A stretch of DNA of 26,045 bases, from the NCBI GenBank assembly GCA_964438735.1, contig CAYTLW010000110.1:1-26045 (forward strand), read 5' to 3'. Within the stretch, counting starts at the first letter, position 1. Each line of letters opens with the position of its first letter. The translations under genes and the position numbers were made by a program. This stretch comes from CAYTLW01 sp964438735 (lineage in GTDB: Bacteria; Myxococcota_A; UBA9042). The notes below the pieces were generated by a model. It was not told the origin of the DNA and ran no database searches. It saw nothing but the letters and a program-made list of their open reading frames with translations. Positions 1 to 9,400 of the stretch are shown one piece after another.

Positions 1-262
1 CGTTGCACTGCTTGTCGCCGCACTTGGGTGGGCACTTGCCGCAGTCCTTTTCGCAAGTGCTGCAGGTCTCCTTGCCGTTGCACTGCTTGTCGCCGCACTT
101 GGGTGGGCACTTGCCGCAGTCCTTTTCGCAGCTGCTGCAGGTCTCCTTGCCGTTGCATGTCTTGTCGCCGCAGACGGGCGCGCAGGGGCCGCAGTCCTTG
201 GCGCAGGTGGTGCACGTCTCCTTGCCGTTGCAGTCGCCATCGCCGCAGGATGGCGGCACGTC
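1..262. repeat. 75-bp in-frame tandem repeat inside the lipoprotein gene
   Basis: Units begin at 1, 76, 151 and 226, an exact 75-bp period (25 codons, so copy-number change keeps frame). The first two units differ at only two bases in the stretch shown, while the third and the partial fourth are more diverged. This suggests recent duplication at the window-edge side. The array continues out of the window. Confidence 0.9.
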
Positions 263-541
263 CGGATCTCCCGATGCGTCGGTGAGCGCGGCCGCGTCAG
301 TGGGGGCCTCAGCGTCCGTGGCGCCCGCCTCCACCGGATCTGCCGCGTCGTCGGATCCCACGGGTGCCGCCGCGTCGGGTTCGACCGCGTCGGTCGTCAG
401 CCCGTCGGGCACGCCGGAATCCTGTGTCTGTCCGTCGGCTGCAAAGCCGATGGTGATCGGGCCTTCGTTGGCCTCCGAACAGCCGCCTGGCAGCGCGGCC
501 AGGGCGACGCAGGCGACCAGCAATGACGTCCAGACCCGCAT
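1..541 (-). CDS. Cys-rich tandem-repeat lipoprotein (3' end off window)
   Basis: Partial gene read on the minus strand; the ATG at 541 is preceded by AGGAG about 8 nt upstream, and the C-terminus lies beyond base 1. The start MRVWTSLLVACVALAALPGG then C21 is a signal peptide with an imperfect lipobox (PGGC), so an outer-membrane or surface lipoprotein is inferred. Residues about 25-95 are a low-complexity Asp/Ala/Pro linker. After this come repeats of about 25 residues, CGDKxCNGKETC followed by SxCEKDCGKCPPK, each with six Cys. This resembles the CGDGxCxxxExCxxCxxDCG repeats of myxobacterial secreted proteins. Function unknown; surface binding or adhesion is only a guess. It is divergent from the SRPBCC gene at 844. 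Confidence 0.82.
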   Translation of the reverse strand, partial: MRVWTSLLVACVALAALPGGCSEANEGPITIGFAADGQTQDSGVPDGLTTDAVEPDAAAPVGSDDAADPVEAGATDAEAPTDAAALTDASGDPDVPPSCGDGDCNGKETCTTCAKDCGPCAPVCGDKTCNGKETCSSCEKDCGKCPPKCGDKQCNGKETCSTCEKDCGKCPPKCGDKQCN

Positions 542-843
542 GGCATCGCTCCTGTCTTCTGGCGGCGAGTTGCGCCCGCGCCCCTGGCGCAGGCTAGCGG
601 CGCCCGGATGTGGGCGCAACGCGGTGAAGCGCCCTGGCGTGGCCGGTGCCCTCTCGGACGGTGCCAGGCGACGACTCGGGGCAAGACGCGGCAGACCCTC
701 CCTCCATGTGGCAGCAGGCCACGCCATAGATCGACCGCGATTGCAGGGAGTTCGACGCCATTCACGAGCCCGCAAACCGTCCTCGCGCTACCGTATCCGC
801 TACCGGGGAGCAGTGCCCGGGCGACCCGGAAGAGGAGGTAGTC
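542..843. other. Divergent intergenic region
   Basis: About 300 bp between the lipoprotein start (541, minus) and the SRPBCC start (844, plus). It must hold the promoters of both genes. I see Shine-Dalgarno sequences at both ends but no convincing -35/-10 pair, hairpin or repeat. The short open frames here have no recognisable protein features. Confidence 0.5.
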
Positions 844-1305
844 ATGGAGATTCAGGTGGGCGTCGATATCCAGGCGCCGGTCGACACGGTCTGGAATGTC
901 ATCACGGACATCGAGAACTCGGTCGATGTGATCAGCGGCATCGAGGAGATCGAGGTGCTCAACAGCCCGGACGAGGGCCTCGAGGGCTTCAAGTGGCGCG
1001 AGACCCGGACCATGTTCGGCAAGACCGCGACCGAAGATATGTGGGTCACCAGCGTCGCCGAGCAGCAGTCCTACACCGTGCGCGCGGAGAGCCACGGTGC
1101 GGTGTATACCAGCCTCATCTCGGTGGCGCCGGAGGGCGAGTCGACGAAGTTGACCATGAGCTTTCGCGGCGAACCGCAGACGTTCTTCACCAAGATCATG
1201 ACCGCGACGCTGGGCCAGCTCTTCAAGGGGGCCACCCGCAAGGCCCTGCAGAAGGATATGGACGACATCAAGGCGCATATTGAGCGTGGTGATGCCCAGG
1301 CCTGA
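844..1305 (+). CDS. SRPBCC / START-like fold protein
   Basis: A 153-aa protein. The ATG is preceded by AGAGGAGGTAGTC, a strong ribosome binding site. The N-terminus (IQVGVDIQAPVDTVWNVITD, then IENSVDVISGIEEIEVL) is typical of the polyketide cyclase/START-like (SRPBCC) superfamily: a first beta strand with APxxxVWxxxxD. The middle strands end in LTMSFRGEP and are followed by a long C-terminal helix (TATLGQLFKGATRKALQKDM) that closes the hydrophobic pocket. No signal peptide, so cytoplasmic. Family members bind small hydrophobic ligands or act in ring chemistry; the ligand cannot be read from sequence. It stands alone, convergent with the glycosyltransferase at 1383. Confidence 0.85.
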   Translation: MEIQVGVDIQAPVDTVWNVITDIENSVDVISGIEEIEVLNSPDEGLEGFKWRETRTMFGKTATEDMWVTSVAEQQSYTVRAESHGAVYTSLISVAPEGESTKLTMSFRGEPQTFFTKIMTATLGQLFKGATRKALQKDMDDIKAHIERGDAQA

Positions 1306-1382
1306 TTCGGTCCGTTGAACCGCGCCGCCTGATCGGCACTTCCCGGGCCTGGCCCGCAGCGGCCTGCTCTCGGCGCCCCGCT

Positions 1383-2510
1383 CTACCTGCCAGACGCCAA
1401 CGCAAGGACCTCGTCACCAAACGCGCGGATCGAGGCCACCCGGTCCAGGCGTTCGGCCACTTCGAATCCGCCCCGGCGCAGGCGGGCGCGTCGCTCTTCG
1501 CTGCGGAGTACGTCGCGCAGGGCCCGGTCCAGGCCGGCGACGTCATGTGCCGCCACCAACATGCCCGTCCGGTCATCCTGGACCACCTCGGAGATCGCGC
1601 CCAGGTCTGCCGCGATGACGATCGTGCCCATGGCCATGGCCTCGAGCAGAACCCGCGGCACCGCGCCCTCCCTCCGACTGAAGAGCACCATCAGGTCCAG
1701 GGCGCCCATAAGTGCGACCACGTCGGTGAAGTGGCCGAGGAAGCGGGTCCGCGCGCTCAGCCCCAGCTCGTGCACATGTTGCCGCAGCTCGGCCTCCAGC
1801 GGGCCCTGGCCGGCGATGACGACCGCCAGCTCGGCATGGTCCATCGCGATCGGAGCGATGACGTCCAGGGTCTGATGCAGGTTCTTGCGCTCGTGCAGGC
1901 TGCCGACCAGCCCCAGGGCCACCTGGGCGCCGTCGAGCCCGAAGCGTGCCCGATTGACCCCCGGATCCGCGATGGCCTCGGGTCGAAAGAGCGCGCGATC
2001 CGCGCCCATGTAGTTGACGGAGATGCGCGCTCGCGGCACGTCGCATTGCGACTCGATCTCGCCCCCGGTCCGCTCGGAGACGGCGAAGATGCGGCGCACC
2101 CGGCTGCCATGGTCGGGAAAGTAGTTGGCGGCTGTGAACTCCGCGCGCACCGTGCCGGTCTTGGTCAGCAGGGCCGTGTCCGGACTCTCCTCGACCAGCC
2201 GGTGCAGGATGGCTGTGGTCGAGGCGCCGCGCTCGAAGTGGGAGACATGCCAGACCAGCTGCGGCCGCTCGACGAGGAAGACCCTGATCCGCTCCAGCTC
2301 GGCCTCGTCCTGGGCGTAGAAGAGGTCTCTGTCGAAGAGCAGGATCCGCGCCTCTGCGAAGCGCTCGGCGACGACCTCGTGGATGCGCTGGCGTCGGTCG
2401 CAGACGATGCCCAGCGGCGCCCGGCCGTGGAGCTCGGCCATGGCGGCGACCACCCAGTTCTGCGGCGAGACGCGCTCGATCTTGTCGTCGAAGAATGTGA
2501 TGGCCCGCAT
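1383..2510 (-). CDS. GT4-type glycosyltransferase
   Basis: A 375-aa GT-B fold glycosyltransferase, family GT4-like. I chose the ATG at 2510 (MRAITFFDDKIERVSPQN) because GGAAGGTG lies just upstream and the start falls 2 nt after the stop of the upstream transporter. The C-terminal nucleotide-sugar domain has LGLVGSLHERKNLHQTLDVI (G-x-L-x3-K loop), VVIAGQGPLEAEL, RTRFLGHFTDV and EGAVPRVLLEAMAMGTIVIA. The usual E-x7-E acidic pair appears here as E-x8-E, one residue longer. Residues HVSHFERGAS and SVNYMGADRALFRPEA belong to the N-terminal acceptor half. The sugar and acceptor are unknown. It is probably co-transcribed with the BASS transporter, although no functional link is obvious. Confidence 0.85.
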   Translation of the reverse strand: MRAITFFDDKIERVSPQNWVVAAMAELHGRAPLGIVCDRRQRIHEVVAERFAEARILLFDRDLFYAQDEAELERIRVFLVERPQLVWHVSHFERGASTTAILHRLVEESPDTALLTKTGTVRAEFTAANYFPDHGSRVRRIFAVSERTGGEIESQCDVPRARISVNYMGADRALFRPEAIADPGVNRARFGLDGAQVALGLVGSLHERKNLHQTLDVIAPIAMDHAELAVVIAGQGPLEAELRQHVHELGLSARTRFLGHFTDVVALMGALDLMVLFSRREGAVPRVLLEAMAMGTIVIAADLGAISEVVQDDRTGMLVAAHDVAGLDRALRDVLRSEERRARLRRGGFEVAERLDRVASIRAFGDEVLALASGR

Positions 2511-2512
2511 CG

Positions 2513-3415
2513 TCACCTTCCAGGCGGCCGTCGGCCCCACACGCTGGCCAGGCTCAGCCCGGCGATGATGTGCCAGATGCCCCACCAGGCCGTCACCACC
2601 GCCATGCCGCCCAGCCCGTCGAAGAAGCCGAAGATGATGATCAGCCCCAGCCCCGAGTTCTGAATGCCCACCTCGATGGCCACTGCGCGGCGTTCGGCGA
2701 TGCGCAACCTGCCCAGGGTGGCCATGCCATAACCCAGCGACAGGGCCGTGGCGTTATGCAGCAGCACCGGCAGGAAGACCAGGCTGATGAAGGCCAGGAA
2801 ATGGCCGTAGTTCTTGTGGAAGGCGATGACGATGAAGAGGGCGAAGAAGCCTATCGAGGCGATCTTGAACGGCCGCACCAGCTTCGCCGCGACCTTGGGA
2901 CGCCAGTGGGCCGTGGCCATACCCACCGCCAGCGGCAGACCCAGCAGCGTGGCGACGGTGACCAGCAGCTCGAGCGGATTGAGCGCGACATCCTTCAGCA
3001 CCGCCGCGGTCGACGGATGCATCCCGCCCCAGAACGCCAGGTTCAGGGGCGTCATCACCACCGCCGCCGCAGTGGAGACGGCCGTCATGGCGATGGAGAC
3101 CGCCGTGGCCCCGCGCGACAGGTGGGTGATGAAGTTGCTGACGTTGCCGCCGGGGCATGCCGCCACGAGGATCATGCCCAGCGCCACCGAAGGGGGTGGC
3201 TCGATGATGCGGGTGAGCACCCAGGTGGCCGCGGGCAGGACCAGGAACTGGGCCACCAGCCCCAACGCCGGGGCCAGTGGGCGGCGCAGGGCGCGCTTGA
3301 AATCGTCCACCCGAAGGTCGAGGGCCACGCCGAACATGACCAGGCCCAGGATGATGTTGAGCACCCACAACCCGCCCTGGTTGAAGGCCAGGTCCGCCTG
3401 GTCGATCGCGTGCAT
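2513..3415 (-). CDS. BASS-family (bile acid:sodium symporter-like) transporter
   Basis: A 300-aa polytopic membrane protein. The start at ATG 3415 (MHAIDQADLAFNQGGLWVLN) has CAGGAT upstream; a GTG at 3472 would add 19 residues without membrane character. Two family signatures are present: ACPGGNVSNFITHLSRG, the crossover helix of the first repeat, and AIEVGIQNSGLGL in the second. About nine or ten hydrophobic segments are visible, as expected for the BASS/SBF fold, which imports organic anions with sodium. Substrates in the family range from bile acids to pyruvate and pantothenate, so the substrate is not assignable. The TGA stop lies 2 nt before the glycosyltransferase ATG. Confidence 0.88.
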   Translation of the reverse strand: MHAIDQADLAFNQGGLWVLNIILGLVMFGVALDLRVDDFKRALRRPLAPALGLVAQFLVLPAATWVLTRIIEPPPSVALGMILVAACPGGNVSNFITHLSRGATAVSIAMTAVSTAAAVVMTPLNLAFWGGMHPSTAAVLKDVALNPLELLVTVATLLGLPLAVGMATAHWRPKVAAKLVRPFKIASIGFFALFIVIAFHKNYGHFLAFISLVFLPVLLHNATALSLGYGMATLGRLRIAERRAVAIEVGIQNSGLGLIIIFGFFDGLGGMAVVTAWWGIWHIIAGLSLASVWGRRPPGR

Positions 3416-3637
3416 GGGATCCTGTGTGTAGGCGCCAGAGGTCAGAGGTCGCAGCGGTCGGGAGGCGTCCACACCTACCCCGCGGCGGCTACGGGCGCAA
3501 GGCTGATGAGCGCCCCGGGCAGGCGTGCATGGGGCGGTCCAGTGCGGTAGAGTCGACCAGAGGTGTCAGACCCTCACACTTCACAACTCTGCCATCCAAC
3601 TACTTGATCAGTGGTAATCCCCCTAAGAGGTGACCGA
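3416..3637. other. Divergent intergenic region (transporter / dehalogenase)
   Basis: About 220 bp between the minus-strand BASS gene and the plus-strand dehalogenase. The part from about 3540 is less GC-rich than its surroundings and probably holds the dehalogenase promoter. I could not place a convincing -35/-10 pair. Confidence 0.4.
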
Positions 3638-4657
3638 GTGAACGTTGCCCCCTCCGCCCGCCTCTCATCGCTCCTGGTGGCCTTACTGACCGCAGTGATG
3701 ACGGCGAGTTGTGTCTCCATCATCCCCTCGCTGGTGCCGCACGTGGACGCCGAGAAGGACATCAAGACCCAGTTCCCCTTCCGGTCCAAGTTCGTCGACG
3801 TGCTCGCTTCGAAGATGCACTACGTCGACGTGGGTAAGGGCGCGCCCATCGTGCTGCTGCACGGCAACCCCACATCCAGCTACCTCTGGCGCAATGTGAT
3901 CCCCCACCTGGCCAAGACCAATCGGGTCATCGCTGTCGACCTCATCGGCATGGGCAAGAGCGGCAAGCCGGATATCCCCTATCGCTTCGACGACCATATG
4001 CGCTACTTCGACGCGTTCATGGATGCCATGCGCCTGAAGGACGTGACGTTTGTGCTGCACGACTGGGGCGGGGCCATCGGTTTCGACCATGCCATGCGGC
4101 ACCCGGAAAACACCCGCGCCGTCGCCTTCATGGAGGCCCTGATCCACCCCATCGCCTGGGACGAAATGAGCTGGCCCGAGGCCCACCTCTTCCGCACCAT
4201 GCGCTCCAAGGATGGCGACACCCTGCTCATGGACGAGAACTATTTCGTCGAGAAGCTGGTGCCCGCCTTCGCCGGACGGCCGCTGGGCTACGAGGAGATG
4301 TATGCGTATCGCGCGCCGTTCAAGAAGGTCGCCCATCGCAAGCCGGTGCGCCTGTTCCCGCAGGAGGTACCCTTTGACGACAAGAAGCCGGCCGACAACT
4401 ACAAGCGCATGATGGCCACCTACAACAAGATCAAGACCTCCAAGGTGCCGCTCCTGCTGCTGACCGCCGATCCGGGCGCCATCATCAAGCCGGAGGTGGC
4501 CGCGCGCTTCAAGAAGGACATGCCACGGTTGAAGGTCCAGGCGGTCGGAGCGGGCATCCACTACATCCAGGAGACGCAGCCGACCGCCATCGGCAAGGCG
4601 CTGGTGAAGTGGATCGGTGCGTTGCCGGCGTGGAAGGGTGCGGTCGTGGCACCATGA
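3638..4657 (+). CDS. dhaA: Haloalkane dehalogenase (HLD-II, DhaA-like) with export/lipoprotein signal
   Basis: A 339-aa alpha/beta hydrolase that should hydrolyse carbon-halogen bonds to alcohol and halide. I chose GTG 3638 because AAGAGGTGA sits just upstream and it gives a compact signal peptide. Residues seen: halide-binding N77 in LLHGNPTSSYLW, nucleophile D142 and halide-binding W143 in VLHDWGGAIG, catalytic acid E166 in FMEALIHPI, and H308 in GAGIHYIQETQP. These correspond to N41, D106, W107, E130 and H272 of Rhodococcus DhaA with a constant offset of +36, so the active site is complete with identical spacing. The extra N-terminus (RLSSLLVALLTAVMTASC, Cys25) is a signal peptide with a weak lipobox, implying a periplasmic or membrane-anchored enzyme. 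The stop overlaps the next ATG. Substrate range is not predictable. Confidence 0.88.
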   Translation: MNVAPSARLSSLLVALLTAVMTASCVSIIPSLVPHVDAEKDIKTQFPFRSKFVDVLASKMHYVDVGKGAPIVLLHGNPTSSYLWRNVIPHLAKTNRVIAVDLIGMGKSGKPDIPYRFDDHMRYFDAFMDAMRLKDVTFVLHDWGGAIGFDHAMRHPENTRAVAFMEALIHPIAWDEMSWPEAHLFRTMRSKDGDTLLMDENYFVEKLVPAFAGRPLGYEEMYAYRAPFKKVAHRKPVRLFPQEVPFDDKKPADNYKRMMATYNKIKTSKVPLLLLTADPGAIIKPEVAARFKKDMPRLKVQAVGAGIHYIQETQPTAIGKALVKWIGALPAWKGAVVAP

Positions 4658-6269
4658 CCAGCACATTTGCCGATCTGGGCCTGCCCGAGGGTCTGTTGGA
4701 GACGCTGGAGGCGCTCGGATTCGAGACGCCGACGCCGATCCAGGCGGCTGTGATCCCGCCGTTGTTGGAAGGACATGACCTCATCGGTCGGGCGCGCACA
4801 GGCTCGGGCAAGACGGCGGCCTACGGGTTGCCGATGCTGGTGAAGATCGCCGCGTCCGTGGCCGAACGGCCGCCGGATGGCACGGTGCGGGCTCTGGTGT
4901 TGACGCCGACCCGCGAGTTGGCCCTGCAGGTGACGGACGCATTGCGGCAGCTGGGCGAAGGTGCCGGGCTGCAGATGTTGACGGTCTATGGCGGCGCTTC
5001 GTACGGGCCGCAGCTGCGCGGGCTCAAGCGCGGGGCGCCCGTCGTGGTGGGCACGCCGGGCCGGCTGATCGACCTGCTGGAGCGCAAGGCGCTGCGCCTG
5101 GAAGGCGTCGAGCTGGTGGTTCTGGACGAGGCCGACGAGATGCTGGCCATGGGCTTCATCGAGGACGTGGAGCGGCTGCTGGCCGATACCCCCGATGAGC
5201 GCCAGGTAGCGCTGTTGTCGGCGACCATGCCGGCAGCGATTCGGCGCATCGCCGAGACGACGTTGCGTGAGCCGGTGACGGTGCAGATCGACGGCGGTCG
5301 GGCGGCGACCGATCACATCACGCAGCGCTGGATGGCTGTGCAGCAGCGTTTCAAGGCCGAGGCGTTGGTGCGCTTGCTGCGTTCGGAGCCGGCCGAGGCC
5401 ACGCTGGTCTTCTGCCGCACCCGGGCGGGCTGCGACGAGGTGTCCGAGACATTGCGCCAGTCCGGCATCGACGCCCTGGCCTTGCATGGCGACCTGAACC
5501 AGCCGGCACGAGAGAAGGTGGTCGCTCAGCTGCGCGACGAGCGCGTGCGCGTGGTGGTGGCCACAGATGTGGCCGCGCGCGGCCTGGATGTGGACGCGCT
5601 CAGCCACGTAGTCAACGTGGACCTGCCGAACAACGCCGAGGTCTATACCCATCGGATTGGCCGGACCGGCCGGGCCGGGCGCCCCGGCAAGGCGACCACC
5701 CTGGTGGCCAGTGCCGAGTGGCGGCGTTTTCTGGGCATGGCGCGCCAGCTGCGGCCGGATATCGACGAGATCCGGGCGCCCAGCGATCGGGACATCGCCG
5801 ATGCCCAACGGGACGCGCTCGTCAGCAGCGTGCTCGGGCCCCTGGGCGACGATCCGGCGGCCAGCTACGACGGCGCCCGCCTGGCCGTGGCGCGGCGCTG
5901 GATCGCTGACGTGGNNNNNNNNNNNNNNNNNNNNNNNNNNNNNNNNNNNNNNNNNNNNNNNNNNNNNNNNNNNNNNNNNNNNNNNNNNNNNNNNNNNNNN
6001 NNNNNNNNNNNNNNTCGGACCTGGTGGGCGCCATCGCCCGCACCGCAGACATCCCCGGCCACGCCATCGGCAAGATCCGCATCTTTGACAAGGTCAGCTT
6101 CGTGGCCTTGCCCGAGGCGCTCGCCGTGCAGGTCCTGGAGCGCGCCGAGACCCTGCAGATTCGCGGGATGCGCGTGGCCGTGCTGCGCGCTCGCGAGCAA
6201 GGCCAGACCGGTCGACCGCCGCCCGGGCGGCGTGGGCCGCCGCCAGCTCGCAAGGCGCGCCAGAATTAA
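4654..6269 (+). CDS. DbpA/DeaD-like DEAD-box RNA helicase, interrupted by assembly gap
   Basis: ATP-dependent RNA helicase, probably acting in rRNA maturation or RNA remodelling in the cytoplasm. ATG 4654 overlaps the dehalogenase stop (ATGA), so translation is coupled. All motifs are present: Q motif (FETPTPIQ), I (ARTGSGKT, 47-54), Ia (TPTRELALQ), Ib (TPGR), II (DEAD, 158-161), III (SAT), IV (LVFCRT), V (ATDVAARGLDV) and VI (HRIGRTGRAG, from 333). Before the gap 420 residues are readable. After the gap the frame restarts at 6015 with SDLVGAIARTADIPGHAIGK and IRIFDKVSFVALPEALA, the DbpA-type RNA-binding domain, ending at TAA 6267-6269. The frame differs across the gap, which means nothing because the N count is nominal. 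The DbpA domain could confer 23S rRNA specificity, but this is inferred. Confidence 0.9.
5915..6014. other. Assembly gap (100 N)
   Basis: Exactly 100 N between two halves of one helicase gene. Both flanks fit one protein in the expected domain order, so the scaffold join is probably right. The true missing length is unknown and the missing part covers the linker between the helicase core and the DbpA domain. Confidence 0.98.
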
Positions 6270-6447
6270 TCAGACACCGGGTCCGATGCATTCGCACCTC
6301 TAGGTACTTTTACTGGCGCGACTCAATCATTGTGCCCATGGGCGCTGATCCGGTCTGGGGATAATCTCACTTGGAGGACGGCCCTGGATCCCGCTCGTCA
6401 TCGTGCCATGCCTCCGGCGAGCCCGGGCCCGTCGCGGAGGTGGCGAC
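6270..6447. other. Intergenic region upstream of hdrA
   Basis: This 178-bp stretch includes locally AT-richer sequence around 6300-6370. GATAAT at 6360-6365 could be a -10 element, but the only TTG-type hexamer nearby (TTGTGC at 6330) is about 24 bp away, too far for a standard sigma-70 promoter. No hairpin terminator after the helicase was recognised. Confidence 0.35.
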
Positions 6448-9400
6448 ATGAGCGCCGGCGGTGCGCCCAGAATCGGCGTCTACATCTGGCGTTGCGGGAC
6501 CGACATCTCGGGCGAGGTGGACGTTGCCGACGTCACCGAATTCGCCCGCGGACTGGCCGGCGTCGTGGTCTCCCGCGAGTATCGCTTCACGTGCTCCGAG
6601 CCGGGCCAGGGCCTGATCCAGAACGACATCCGCGAGCACCAACTCGATCGCGTGGTTGTCGTCTCGTGCTCGCCTTGGATGCACGAATCGACCTTCCGCG
6701 GCGCCTGCGAGGACGCGGGTGTGAACCCTGCTCTCTTCAACATGGCGAACATCCGCGAACATGTCTCCTGGGTGACCGTCGACACCGACGCCGCCAGCGA
6801 CAAGGCCCGCGCCCTGGTCGCCGCCGCTGTGGCCCGTGCGGCCAACCTGGGGCCGCTGGAGCGGCGCACGGTGGACGTCGACCCGGCGGTCATGGTCGTC
6901 GGCGCCGGCATCGCCGGCATCCAGTCGGCGCTGGACATCGCCGACGCCGGCCACCAGGTCTTCCTTGTCGAGCAGGACACCGCCATCGGCGGCCACATGG
7001 CTCGCTTCGACAAGACCTTCCCGACCCTGGACTGCTCGGCCTGCATCCTGACGCCGAAGATGGTCCAGGTGGCAAGACACCCCAACATCAAGCTGCTCAC
7101 CGGCGCCAGGGTGGAAGCGGTCTCGGGTTTTGTCGGCAATTATGACGTCACGATCCGCCAGAAGGCGCGCTTCGTGGACGAGGAGAAGTGCACCGCCTGT
7201 GGTGAATGCGAGCAGGTCTGCCCGGTCTCGGTGCCCGACCCCTTCGAGGAGGGCATGACCACCCGCAAGGCCATCTACCGCAACTTCCCCGAGGCGGTGC
7301 CGGCGGCTTTTGCCATCGATCATCCCCAGACGGCCCCCTGCAAGATGACGTGCCCCATCGGCCAGGACGTGCAGGGCTACCTGGCGCTGGTCAGGGAGGG
7401 TCGGCTGAACGAGGCGCACGCCCTGATCCGACGCACGAATCCGCTGCCTTCGGTCTGCGGTCGCGTCTGTTACCGCCCCTGCGAGGAGGGCTGTCGGCGG
7501 GCGCTGGTCGACGACTCGGTCGCTGTGCGCGCCATCAAGCGCTTCGTGCTCAATCGAACCTCCATCCCGGCCGAGGCGTGGGCAACCGCGCCCCGCACCG
7601 GACTGGTGGTGGCCATCGTCGGCTCAGGTCCCGCCGGTCTGACGGCGGCGCACGACCTGGCGAGGGCGGGGCACACCGTGCAGATCTACGAGCGGGACGA
7701 GCGACCCGGCGGCATGTTGCGGGTCGGCATCCCGGCCTTCCGGCTGCCGCGCGACGTGCTGGAGCGCGATCTCGAGGTCATCCGCCGCATGGGTGTGGTG
7801 ATTGAGACCGGCGTGGCCATCAACGCCGAACGACTGCAGACCCTGCGCGAGGAATTCGACGCCGTATTCATCGCGACCGGTGCGCACGCGCCCATGAAGA
7901 TGGGCATCCAGGGCGAGGAGCTCGAGGGCGTGCTGGCAGGCGTGCGCTTCCTGCGCCGTGTCAACACCGGCGAGCGGGTCGAGCTCGGCGAACGGGTGGC
8001 CGTCATCGGCGGCGGCAATACAGCGATCGACGCCGCCCGCGTGGCCGCGCGTCTGGGCGCCACTGTCAAGGTCCTGTACCGGCGCTCGCGTGAGGAGATG
8101 CCCGCCAGTGACGAGGAGATCGAGGCGCTCCTGTCCGAGGGCATCGAGATCCGCTTCCTCATAGCGCCCCGGCGCTTCATCGGCGCCAACGGCAGGGTGC
8201 GCGGCATCGAATTGGTCGAGACGAAGCTGGGAGAGCCCGACGAGAGCGGTCGCCGTCGTCCGGAACCGGTGCCTGCGACCGAGCACATTCAGTTCTTCGA
8301 CAACGTCATTCCCGCGGTCAGCCAGACCGTCCAGTACCACCACCTGGCCAGCCCGGAGATCGAACTCACCCGCTGGAATACACCGGTGGTCGACCATGTC
8401 ACCGCGGCCACCTCGGCGCCCAAGGTCTTCGCGGGCGGCGACCTGGTGCGCGGCCCGTCATCTGTGGCGGAGGCCATGGCGGACGGACGCCGTGCCGCCA
8501 CAGCGATCGACAACCTGCTCAACGGGCGGGACGCCGACCACGGCCTGCAGCCGCCCATCGCGCCACCGTCCCTGCCCGAAGAGGAGGAGCGGCTGACCCT
8601 GCGCATCCGCCACGATGAGGAGCGCCGCGCCACCGTGCCGGAGCTCGACCCCCACCTGCGAATGAACAGCTTCGAGGAGGTCGAGCTGGGCCTGATGGCA
8701 GAAGTCGCCATGGCCGAGGCAGCCCGTTGCCTGGAATGCGGCGTCTGCGCAGGCTGCCGGCTGTGCGCCTCCGTCTGCCAGCCCCGCGCGATCGACTACG
8801 ACATGGAGGATTCGATCACGGACGTTCGGGTGGGCTCGGTGATCCTGGCGACGGGGTTCCAGGCTTTCGACGCCAGCGAGGCGCCCGAGTACGGCCACGG
8901 GCGAATCGCCGACGTCTATACCGGGCTCGAGTTCGAACGTATGAACAGCGCTTCCGGGCCGACTGGCGGCGCCATCCGCACCCACGACGGCCGGGTGCCC
9001 GAGTCCGTGGGCATCATTCACTGTGTCGGCAGCCGCGACACACGCCGCAATGAATACTGCAGTCGCGTCTGCTGCATGTACGCGCTGAAGTTCGCCCATC
9101 TGGTGCGCGAAAAGACCGGCGCCGAGGTCTACAACTTCTACATCGACATGCGCTGCTTCGGTAAGGGCCACGAAGAGTTCTACGGCAGACTGCTGCAAGA
9201 GGACGTGCGCTTCGTGCGCGGCCGGGCGGCCCTGGTCACCGACTCCCCCATGAACGACCAGGAGAAGGGCAAGCTCATCGTGCAGGTCGACGACACGTTG
9301 CTGGGCGAGGTCCGGCGGGTGCCCCTGGACATGGTCGTGCTGGCGACGGGGCTGGAGGCGCGGGCGGATTCCCACGACATGGCCCGCCTGTTCGGCATCG

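Noticed and set aside
1..262. CRISPR array
   Set aside because: Unit is contiguous 75 bp with no spacers and is in-frame coding for a Cys-rich module.
3..1283. Long plus-strand open frame of more than 400 codons across the window start
   Set aside because: It lies antisense to the repeat lipoprotein and out of frame with the SRPBCC gene; its repeated leucine/histidine-rich text is a mirror of the 75-bp repeat, and it has no domain or ribosome binding site.
1342..1354. CGGGC/GCCCG hairpin between convergent genes as a terminator
   Set aside because: Only 5 bp with a 3-nt loop and no T-run; expected by chance in such GC-rich DNA.
4561..5808. Long minus-strand open frame opposite the helicase
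   Set aside because: Shadow of the strongly supported DEAD-box gene; low-complexity His/Arg/Gln-rich product.
6330..6365. TTGTGC plus GATAAT as a promoter of hdrA
   Set aside because: Spacing of about 24 bp is too long for a standard sigma-70 promoter; kept only as a remark.
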